DNA from: G965276675 sp965276675
GTDB taxonomy: Bacteria > Acidobacteriota > Terriglobia > Terriglobales > Acidobacteriaceae
Assembly (NCBI GenBank): GCA_965276675.1
Contig: OZ255624.1
Location: forward strand, 1,674,001 to 1,738,000
Reading direction: 5' to 3'
DNA length: 64,000 nt
Shown: one piece after another, positions 58,501 through 64,000 of the stretch
Layout: every line of letters begins with the position of its first letter
Position numbering within the stretch: position 1 is the first letter of the stretch
Notes under the pieces: model-generated
The model's database searches: none
What the model was told of the DNA's origin: nothing
Seen by the model: the letters and a program-made list of their open reading frames with translations, nothing else
Made by a program: the position numbers and the translations under genes

Positions 58501-59093
58501 CTTTGAACGCAATTTATCAGTACAACAGTGGCCAGCCGTTCTCTCTGGTTCAGGGAAGCACATCGAGTGCAGGTGACAGCAGCTACGACGTCCCCGGCAA
58601 GGGCGTAGGTGTAGCTCGACCGGTGCTGTCCAACTCTCGCGCTCCGGTTAACACGGTAGGAATTTACATTAGCGATCCTCAGCGTAAGACGACGTCGAAT
58701 GGCACCGGATATTACGTCTACAATGGAGTTGACCCGGACACCGGCGTCTACAATCAACCCGTTGCCGCATCGGCAGTTCACTGGCTCTGGAACAACCAAG
58801 CTCTTGCTAGATTGCTGGGAAACCCCTTCCCGGGTGCGGGTCGGAATATTCTACGCGGGCAAGCCTACAACAACCTGGACGCAAGCGTCTTCAAGACAGT
58901 CTCGGTCACGGAACGCGTGCGCCTGCAATTGCAAATGAATGCCTTCAATGTTCTAAATCACGATTTCCTGGGCACCCCGGATGTTTCTGTGGAAGATTAT
59001 GCGCCGGGATCGGCTCTCAGTTCATTCATGAGTGAGGCGTTCAATAGTGGCACAAACCGCACCATCCAATTGGGAGGAAAGGTAATCTTCTGA
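55572..59093 (+). CDS. Second Oar-like TonB-dependent receptor
   Basis: A 1173-residue outer-membrane transporter. A hydrophobic N-terminal signal (about 14-40) precedes a carboxypeptidase-regulatory domain (TGTVVDPQQAVVPNATVTA, LRNLPVGSYTVHI), a plug (VTVEAGSPQLSTTQAQ, NNFEIDGQNNND, QYGRSLGSVVNYITKSGSN) and a long barrel ending GGKVIF. Cys residues in FGFCGQGQDPATGNC may form an extracellular disulfide. It is unlike the receptor at 33.8 kb in most of the barrel, so it probably takes another ligand. GGAG lies nine bases upstream of the ATG. It is transcribed alone and ends 18 bp from the convergent MarR gene. Confidence 0.92.
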   Translation: MTKIRINRDTILKWFIGARAIRVLTLAIATLSTLVATPQGITTGYITGTVVDPQQAVVPNATVTATETSKNAEFSTATLSSGNFELRNLPVGSYTVHIDAPGFNAIALENVGVVVGVETALKVQTLSIGTSQTVTVEAGSPQLSTTQAQISSEITPLEITSLPVNQGFDSLALIAQPGVAGAHDAQFGNTNGGIGFSGLVVNGERGRSNNFEIDGQNNNDNSVTGPAFFFNNGDALQEVQVVTGIYGAQYGRSLGSVVNYITKSGSNEFHGTGFEFYTGSFLSSLNNGQKNPVFGFCGQGQDPATGNCSVAVVPRSVENQYGGTLGGPILKDKLWFFGSTYWDPIRQGGGPASSGTSLTPTPNGIQQLQAAFPGNSAVTAITQSSPFVIKSGSPIVVPNSTKAITVSNGITPASIEFGAVQRLEPALQKLQQHLARIDWQPGTKDRLFVRYMYYDALQTGVLSGTATADIAQGDFYNVPSTVHSIGADWSHTFSAALVNQLRYSFQQARIVFTPGALPNCTVNMLAQCPASVLFSSGNNLSLGVNTRFPQGRVVKVNQVQDNATFVHGNHSVTFGGEFQKQNSPSTGLNNYNGTYTFASFNSFLQGGLTAQNDRLDLADGSSTLPFREPDVDAYVQDDWKARRDLTLNLGLRWEWYSNSVNLLHDLTVAREMNPSTAFWNQSLPLSRRTFESVPQDYKKFQPRIGFSYNPSFLDQKLVIRGGYAINADPAFYNIFTNAAASAPVVNDGLIFCSGNCLPSAGIQGASVRAKLLPLLPRGGNPGFRNQTTVSPNFHNPYGQTYSLGLQYEIRPGLVAEIRYLGNHTIGNFQTINANPYLLPVAADFSNLVAPSSLCQDKMQPGYGRLNCNLTNVTSRDNTAFSVYNALQTQLSTSNYHGLTAKFNYTYSRAVDNASDIASTLTGGSTSSQSQNPLDTNVAERGVSGVSYPNSTSIGLVYQASLFQGTHGITKKLLDGFALNAIYQYNSGQPFSLVQGSTSSAGDSSYDVPGKGVGVARPVLSNSRAPVNTVGIYISDPQRKTTSNGTGYYVYNGVDPDTGVYNQPVAASAVHWLWNNQALARLLGNPFPGAGRNILRGQAYNNLDASVFKTVSVTERVRLQLQMNAFNVLNHDFLGTPDVSVEDYAPGSALSSFMSEAFNSGTNRTIQLGGKVIF

Positions 59094-59111
59094 ACCGGGG
59101 ATACCATGGCA

Positions 59112-59600
59112 CTAGAAACTCGTATCACATAGATGGGAAGAAGCTACAGCCACGAGCCAGCGCTTTATCGTTGCAGTGTCGCCAATTGTGAGTCGTTTGT
59201 GAAGGTCCCTCTCGATCTCCAATGCGCGCTCTCGGCACCGTGCTAGGAGCTCCCGGCCGTTCTCGCTGAGGTCGATATGCTGTATCCGCCCATGTACCGC
59301 GTGAGGACGACGGGTTATAGAGCCGGCACGCTCCAGGTTCGCGACGATGACGCTGACTGTCTGCGGTGTCAAGAGGGCCACTCGGGCTAGGTCTGCGTTG
59401 GAATGCCCGGGGTAGGCTGCTAGCATAGTCAAGACCGCGAACTGAGGGGGGGTTACACCGAAGTCTGAGAGGGCACGCTCCAGTCTGAGCCGGTAGGCGG
59501 CCCCGGCTTGGCGCAGCAGGTAACCCATGTAACCCTGTTCACCACGTTTTCCTTCTCCGACCTTTGGCACATTCCTCACTTGTTTTTGCTTGGTCGCCAT
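59112..59600 (-). CDS. MarR family transcriptional regulator
   Basis: A 162-residue winged-helix dimeric regulator. The N-terminus is basic, then MGYLLRQAGAAYRLRLERAL forms the dimerisation helix. The DNA-binding helix-turn-helix is HSNADLARVALLTPQTVSVIV, and the wing is ITRRPHAVHGRIQHI. The typical LTxxG-type sequence is LSENGREL. It may sense aromatic or hydrophobic compounds. It is convergent with the receptor gene and divergent from DinB across 315 bp, so the target cannot be read from the layout. Confidence 0.92.
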   Translation of the reverse strand: MATKQKQVRNVPKVGEGKRGEQGYMGYLLRQAGAAYRLRLERALSDFGVTPPQFAVLTMLAAYPGHSNADLARVALLTPQTVSVIVANLERAGSITRRPHAVHGRIQHIDLSENGRELLARCRERALEIERDLHKRLTIGDTATIKRWLVAVASSHLCDTSF

Positions 59601-59915
59601 GTAATACCTCTGATAGTTTGTAAGCGTTCTGATGCTATCTCAAGAAAGCGTCAGAGAAGTAAGAGGTGAGAGGTGGAACCGTCTGTGTAAACCTCCATAG
59701 AGGCGCCGAAGCGATGCAGGCGATCTATCCATCACTACGAGGTACCCCAACGTCTATTCAACGAGACGTTGCCCAATGGAGATTGCCGAATGCTAACAGA
59801 AATCCATGCCGCTAACGGAGTATGGTTTGTTCTGAGCACAGCAGATGTCGCTGCGGCTAGAAAACGCAAATGGTTTATGTAGTCTTTACATCATCTGCAT
59901 AATGGAGAACACCCT
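59601..59915. other. Intergenic region between marR and dinB-like genes
   Basis: No gene is seen. Repeated motifs such as CTGATAGTTTG and TTCTGATGCTATC occur at 59609-59640 just before marR and may contain its own operator. ATGTAGTCTTTACATCAT at 59876-59893 contains a short imperfect dyad (ATGTA...TACAT) near the expected dinB-like promoter. Confidence 0.4.
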
Positions 59916-60431
59916 GTGACCGCTGCTCAACTGCTCCTCCAAGACTTCGACATCGAGATGTCGAACACCCGTCGCACTCTCGAACGCGTTCCCGAAGGCA
60001 AGAACGACTGGACGCCTCATGATAAGTCCATGCCACTTGGCAAACTTGCCATGCATTGCGCTACCCTCTCTCTCTTCGGCCTCTATATCATCGAGGACGA
60101 CGGCATGGACCTCGCGAACTCCAAGCGCCTGCACGTACCGCTCATCTTCAACTCCCGCGAGGACTGCCTCAAACAGTTCGACGAAAGCTCCGCCAAGTGC
60201 CGCGCGGCCGTTGCTGCCGCTTCCGACGACCACCTCGCTGCACCCTGGCGATTCTCCTTCGGCGAGCACCTCATCTCCAACCATCCACGCTCGCTCACCT
60301 TTCGCCAGATGTACTTCAACCATCTCATCCATCACACCGCACAACTCGGCGTATATCTTCGCCTCAACGACATCCCTGTCCCCGCGCTTTACGGTCCCTC
60401 AGCCGACGAGCAGTGGTCGCCCGCCTCGTAA
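59916..60431 (+). CDS. DinB-like four-helix metalloprotein
   Basis: A 171-residue cytosolic protein of the DinB/YfiT-like putative metal-dependent family. The likely metal-binding histidines are in LAMHCATL (first) and HLIHHTAQLGVYLR (two, with the usual H-x3-H), on a four-helix bundle. Some relatives are thiol (bacillithiol or mycothiol) transferases, but most are uncharacterised. The start is GTG at 59916 with GGAG eight bases upstream. The gene is followed 61 bp later by the GH127-type gene on the same strand. Confidence 0.88.
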   Translation: MTAAQLLLQDFDIEMSNTRRTLERVPEGKNDWTPHDKSMPLGKLAMHCATLSLFGLYIIEDDGMDLANSKRLHVPLIFNSREDCLKQFDESSAKCRAAVAAASDDHLAAPWRFSFGEHLISNHPRSLTFRQMYFNHLIHHTAQLGVYLRLNDIPVPALYGPSADEQWSPAS

Positions 60432-60492
60432 TTTCGGCTTCGCACATGCACCTTCTCGGACGGGACCTCCGTACTATGGCGATGTCCTGCCA

Positions 60493-62652
60493 ATGCATGC
60501 ACGCGAGCATCTGAGCGCCTCGTCTATGGTCTCGCCATCTCGTCTCTCCGGAAATCGCATCTCTGGACACCGCACACTCTTTCATCTCTTCCTTGGCGCA
60601 ACACTCGCACTCACGGTCAGTTCTGCGCGCGCGCAGCATCCGGCGGCTGCCCAGCGCACCGCCACTCGCAATCGCACCCCGCTGGCGCAAAATGTGTTCA
60701 ACCCGCTTCCGCTGGGATCCGTTCAGCCCGAGGGCTGGCTGAAAGAGCAATTGCAGATTCAGGCGCAGGGACTCTCCGGCCATCTCGACGAGTTCTGGAA
60801 GGATGTCGGTCCGGATAGCGGCTGGCTCGGCGGCACCGGGGAGAGCTGGGAGCGCGGCCCCTACTACCTCGATGGCGTACTGCCGCTGGCCTATGAGCTG
60901 AACGATGCAGGGCTGAAGGCCAAAGCACAAAAGTGGGTTGAGTGGACTCTCACGCATCAACGTCCGGACGGTCAGTTCGGCCCCACATCGAACGACGACT
61001 GGTGGCCGCGCATGGTGATGCTCAAGGTGCTGACGCAGTACGAGGAGGCCACCGGCGATCCGCGCGTGATCCCGCTGATGGAAAAGTATTTTGCCTATGA
61101 ACTGCGCACACTGCCGTCTCGTCCCCTTCGCGACTGGGGCCGCTTTCGCTGGCAGGACAATGCGCTCTCCGTGCTCTGGCTCTACAACCGCACCGGCGAC
61201 CCGCAGCTGTTGAAGCTGGCCGCTCTGCTGCATCGGCAGGGATGGGACTGGGAGCATGAATTCCAGAACTTTCCCTGGAAGGCCAAGACATCTGCCGCGG
61301 ATCTCGGCCTCAATTCAGGCCCTCCCGGCGACCACGCTATGCAGACACACGGCGTGAACAACGCGATGGCGCTCAAGGCTACACCCGTGTGGTCGCTCCT
61401 TACGGGTAGCGCAGGCGATCGCCGGGAGTTCTGGCATCAACTGGACCAGCTGGACACGTATCACTCCCTGCCTAACGGCATGTTCAGCGCAGATGAGCAC
61501 CTGGCTGGCCACGATCCTTCGCAAGGCACGGAGCTGTGCACCGTCGTCGAGACCATGTTCAGCCTAGAACAAGACCTCGCCATCCTTGGCGATGCCAGTC
61601 TCGGCGACAGACTGGAGCGCATCAGCTACAACGCGCTGCCCGGAACCATCAGCGATGATATGTGGTCGCACCAGTACGACCAGCAGCCGAACCAGGTCTC
61701 CTGCACCAAGGCCAGGCGTGACTGGAGCACCAATGGGCCGGAATCCAACCTCTTCGGGCTGGAACCGAACTTCGGCTGCTGTACTGCAAACATGCATCAG
61801 GGCTGGCCCAAACTGACTGAGAGTCTGTGGATGCAGACGGGTGCGGGCGATGGAGTCGTGGCCATCGCCTATGCGCCGAGCCACCTCTCTACAACGTTGC
61901 GCAACGGCCATGCGGTATCGATCGAGGAGCAGACGAATTATCCGTTTGCCGGGCAGATCAGCTTGAAGCTGGCGCTCGACCGTCCTGCCAAGTTTCCGCT
62001 ACTGCTCCGCATTCCCGGTTGGGTCGCACCCCAGAAGCCTGCGCTCGAGGTCAACGGCAAAGCCGTGGAGATGCTCGCCTCAACTACGGCGAGAAGGAGT
62101 GGCGATTCGCATTCGAATGCAAAATTCGTGCGGCTGGACCGTGAGTGGCGATCCGGCGACACCGTCATGCTCACGCTGCCCATGCGTGTGCGCTACTCCT
62201 TCTGGTACCGCAACTCCGCCAGCGTAGAGCGCGGGCCGCTGCTTTTCTCGCTCAAGATGGAGTCGGAGTGGAGTCCGCTGAAGAAGTATGCGGAGCGCTC
62301 GGCAGATTGGCAGCTCACCAGTCCAGAGGCTTGGAACTACGCGCTGATGCTCGATCCGAGGAATGCTGCCTGCACCACGCAGGAGAGCACCGCGAGCGCA
62401 CCAAGCGACGTTCCCTTCGGCGCACAAGCGCCCGCTGTCGAGCTGGCGGTCCGGGGACGCCGCGTGCCAGCGTGGCAGCTGGAAGAAAACTCCGCTGGTC
62501 CGTTGCCTCAGAGTCCCGTTTCGGTGAACACTCCGGTGGAGAACCTGATCCTTGTGCCTTACGCCTCCACAAAGCTGCGCATTACCGCTTTCCCGTGGAT
62601 GAAGGCTCCGCTGTGCGAGGCCAACCCCAACACCCACACAGGTTCGGAGTAA
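60493..62652 (+). CDS. GH127-type (DUF1680) secreted glycoside hydrolase
   Basis: A 719-residue exported glycosidase of the DUF1680 superfamily, whose founding GH127 enzyme is beta-L-arabinofuranosidase. An (alpha/alpha)6 barrel (about 65-480) is followed by beta-sandwich domains. The zinc-cysteine site is conserved: Glu347-x-Cys349 (ELC) and the adjacent Cys429-Cys430 (FGCCTANMHQGWPKL), with Glu335 (ADEHL) at the place of the acid/base. In GH127 one of the paired cysteines is the nucleophile. Related families act on other arabinosides, so the exact substrate is open. The signal lies in FHLFLGATLALTVSSARAQ. The start could be 60493 or 60526, neither with a clear ribosome site; the frame upstream is a shadow of the DinB gene. 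Confidence 0.85.
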   Translation: MHAREHLSASSMVSPSRLSGNRISGHRTLFHLFLGATLALTVSSARAQHPAAAQRTATRNRTPLAQNVFNPLPLGSVQPEGWLKEQLQIQAQGLSGHLDEFWKDVGPDSGWLGGTGESWERGPYYLDGVLPLAYELNDAGLKAKAQKWVEWTLTHQRPDGQFGPTSNDDWWPRMVMLKVLTQYEEATGDPRVIPLMEKYFAYELRTLPSRPLRDWGRFRWQDNALSVLWLYNRTGDPQLLKLAALLHRQGWDWEHEFQNFPWKAKTSAADLGLNSGPPGDHAMQTHGVNNAMALKATPVWSLLTGSAGDRREFWHQLDQLDTYHSLPNGMFSADEHLAGHDPSQGTELCTVVETMFSLEQDLAILGDASLGDRLERISYNALPGTISDDMWSHQYDQQPNQVSCTKARRDWSTNGPESNLFGLEPNFGCCTANMHQGWPKLTESLWMQTGAGDGVVAIAYAPSHLSTTLRNGHAVSIEEQTNYPFAGQISLKLALDRPAKFPLLLRIPGWVAPQKPALEVNGKAVEMLASTTARRSGDSHSNAKFVRLDREWRSGDTVMLTLPMRVRYSFWYRNSASVERGPLLFSLKMESEWSPLKKYAERSADWQLTSPEAWNYALMLDPRNAACTTQESTASAPSDVPFGAQAPAVELAVRGRRVPAWQLEENSAGPLPQSPVSVNTPVENLILVPYASTKLRITAFPWMKAPLCEANPNTHTGSE

Positions 62653-62888
62653 TCGAGTTTCTGCGCGGCAGCTTGTGTTGCGGCTGCTACTAAAAGTGAA
62701 TGTTGCACTGACCGGGGACGCGGACTTTGACATCAGATTGCAGAGAACGATGAATCTGGTACCAAGCTCAGCGGAGCAGAACTATTCAGCGCGGAAACAG
62801 GAGCTGGCGCACCATCGCGGACATGCAAAAAGTATGCGTTGCGAAGCGTAACGGCTGCTCTTGTGAATCTGCGCTAGGAGAGCGTCGC

Positions 62889-63947
62889 ATGTCACTAGCC
62901 GTACTTAGCGTTGCGTATCCCCTCGCGCCGGTCGGCGATGCGGCAGTGGGTGGCGCGGAGGTGATCCTCAGTGCGCTCGATCGCGCGCTGGTGGAACACG
63001 GGCATCGCTCCATTGTCGTCGCATGCGAGGGTTCGCGCCCGTGTGGCACGCTGCTGTTCACTGCGCTCCCCCTCGGTCTGATCACGGAAGAGATCCGGGC
63101 GCGTGTCACCCAGGATCACCAGACGAAGATCGACCGGGCTCTAGCTTCGGCGACCGTCGATCTGATCCACATGCACGGGATTGACTTTCACGCCTACCGC
63201 TTGCCGGATAATGTGCCTGTACTTGTTACATTGCACATGCCGCCCTCCTGGTACCCGGAGAAAATCTGGCGCAGCACTTCACACCAGGCGCAACTACAGT
63301 GCGTCTCGCGCTCGCAGCGAGACGCGTGTCCTCCAGATAGCCGATCGTTGCCGGTGATCGAAAACGGGGTGGATCTCCCCTCACCCACGTCTATCGGCAA
63401 ACGCAACTTCGCTCTGGCGCTAGGGCGCGTGTGCCCTGAAAAAAACCTGCATGTTGCCCTCGATGCAGGAGCGATAGTGCGCATGCCGGTACTCATCGGC
63501 GGAGAGGTGTTCCCGTATGGCGAGCACGTCGAGTACTTTCACCAGCAGATCGAGCCGCGGCTGCGCGGGGGAAGCCGCTTTCTCGGACCGCTGCCGCCTG
63601 CGCGCAAACAGCGCCTGCTCTCCGCAGCCAAGTGTTTGCTGCTTCCCACGTTAGCGCCCGAGACCAGCTCCCTGGTGGCTATGGAGGCGCTCGCCGCAGG
63701 CACGCCCGTGATCGCCTTTCCTTCCGGGGCAATCCCGGAGATCATCAAGGACGGAGTTACCGGCTTTCTGGTGAATGGCACGGAAGAGATGGCCGCCGCC
63801 ATCATTCGCGTGAATGAGATCGATCCAGAGCGTTGCCGCCGCGCGGCCCGGGAGCGGTTCTCGGCTGCTCGAATGACTGCCGAATACCTTGAGCTCTACA
63901 GCACGCTCATAGGCCGCCACTCGGCGGCAGGAGTATGTGCGGCTTGA
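62889..63947 (+). CDS. GT4-family glycosyltransferase
   Basis: A 352-residue GT-B fold glycosyltransferase using a nucleotide sugar. The N-terminal domain opens with SLAVLSVAYPLAPVGDAAVGGAE, giving the glycine loop of GT4. The C-terminal domain has ALGRVCPEKNLHVALDAG, and the E-x7-E type motif is PETSSLVAMEALAAGTPVIAF. It lies in the cytosol and probably adds a sugar to a lipid, a polysaccharide or a small molecule. AGGAGA eight bases before the ATG at 62889 sets the start; the upstream ATG at 62823 is poorer. It may begin an operon with the gene that overlaps its end. Confidence 0.9.
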   Translation: MSLAVLSVAYPLAPVGDAAVGGAEVILSALDRALVEHGHRSIVVACEGSRPCGTLLFTALPLGLITEEIRARVTQDHQTKIDRALASATVDLIHMHGIDFHAYRLPDNVPVLVTLHMPPSWYPEKIWRSTSHQAQLQCVSRSQRDACPPDSRSLPVIENGVDLPSPTSIGKRNFALALGRVCPEKNLHVALDAGAIVRMPVLIGGEVFPYGEHVEYFHQQIEPRLRGGSRFLGPLPPARKQRLLSAAKCLLLPTLAPETSSLVAMEALAAGTPVIAFPSGAIPEIIKDGVTGFLVNGTEEMAAAIIRVNEIDPERCRRAARERFSAARMTAEYLELYSTLIGRHSAAGVCAA

Positions 63948-64000
63948 ACGAGGCCGCCTTCCGCCATCTCAAAATTCGCTGGACGGTGGGCAGCGTCTCT
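63935..64000 (+). CDS. Possible start of the next gene (cut by window edge)
   Basis: An ATG at 63935 lies inside the last codons of the glycosyltransferase gene in the +1 frame and stays open to the window end (22 codons, CGLNEAAFRHLKIRWTVGSV). AGGAG is only two bases upstream of this ATG, so the in-frame TTG at 63944 is a possible start. An overlap of this kind would fit an operon, but too little is visible to name the product. Confidence 0.35.
   Translation, partial: MCGLNEAAFRHLKIRWTVGSVS

Overview
The window reads as chromosomal DNA of an Acidobacteriota member, most like the Acidobacteriaceae (Terriglobus/Granulicella/Edaphobacter group). The reasons are the GWxTD-domain protein, two very long Oar-like TonB-dependent receptors with N-terminal carboxypeptidase-regulatory domains and no SusD partner, many secreted glycosidases, and GC-rich housekeeping genes separated by short dispersed repeats. 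This placement is inferred from protein families and was not checked against a database.

Region 1 (1-28.5 kb) is core-like. It holds the tail of an unidentified protein, a GAF-GGDEF diguanylate cyclase beside moaA, and a three-gene minus-strand operon (SRPBCC protein, zinc alcohol dehydrogenase, membrane-anchored SDR). Next come a secreted helix-hairpin-helix protein, a CDGSH protein, a ClC transporter with a TPR protein, and a Tat-exported aldo/keto reductase. These are followed by a nickel-pincer cofactor operon larE-larC-larB without larA, a hybrid histidine kinase, Ku, heme A synthase, proC and a DUF885 peptidase. A parDE toxin-antitoxin pair with a single-base frameshift in each gene lies between the peptidase and an ABC-ATPase/MacA-like adaptor pair that has no permease. 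The region ends with a GWxTD protein and a TonB-receptor-like protein.

Region 2 (28.5-51.8 kb) begins at tRNA-Lys(CTT), followed by an integrase tail and a truncated Tat-signal gene, which suggests the edge of an old integrated element. It then carries a sugar-utilisation locus: a DUF4185-like secreted beta-propeller, an unknown secreted protein, a LacI regulator, and a long plus-strand operon. The operon encodes an Oar-like receptor, a secreted TPR protein, a GH31 glycosidase, an L-fucose-isomerase-type isomerase, a ribulokinase-type FGGY kinase, a sugar-porter MFS transporter and a DUF2961/GH172 protein, and ends in a strong intrinsic terminator. A DUF4380 mutarotase-like gene and a second, larger DUF2961 protein follow. 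An identical 15-bp near-palindrome, placed 40-41 bp after a perfect TTGACA, precedes both the DUF4185-like gene and the receptor, so one regulator (probably the LacI protein) likely controls both. Families linked to D-arabinan degradation, together with a FucI-type isomerase and a ribulokinase and no araA or araD, suggest a route from D-arabinofuranosides through D-arabinose and D-ribulose to D-ribulose-5-phosphate. That is an inference, not a demonstrated function.

Region 3 (51.8-64 kb) holds an ArsR-SRPBCC-DoxX-SnoaL-GyrI cluster (the SnoaL gene is frameshifted), a secreted NTF2-like protein, a second Oar-like receptor convergent with a MarR regulator, a DinB protein, a secreted GH127-type glycosidase, a GT4 glycosyltransferase and the start of one more gene cut by the window edge.
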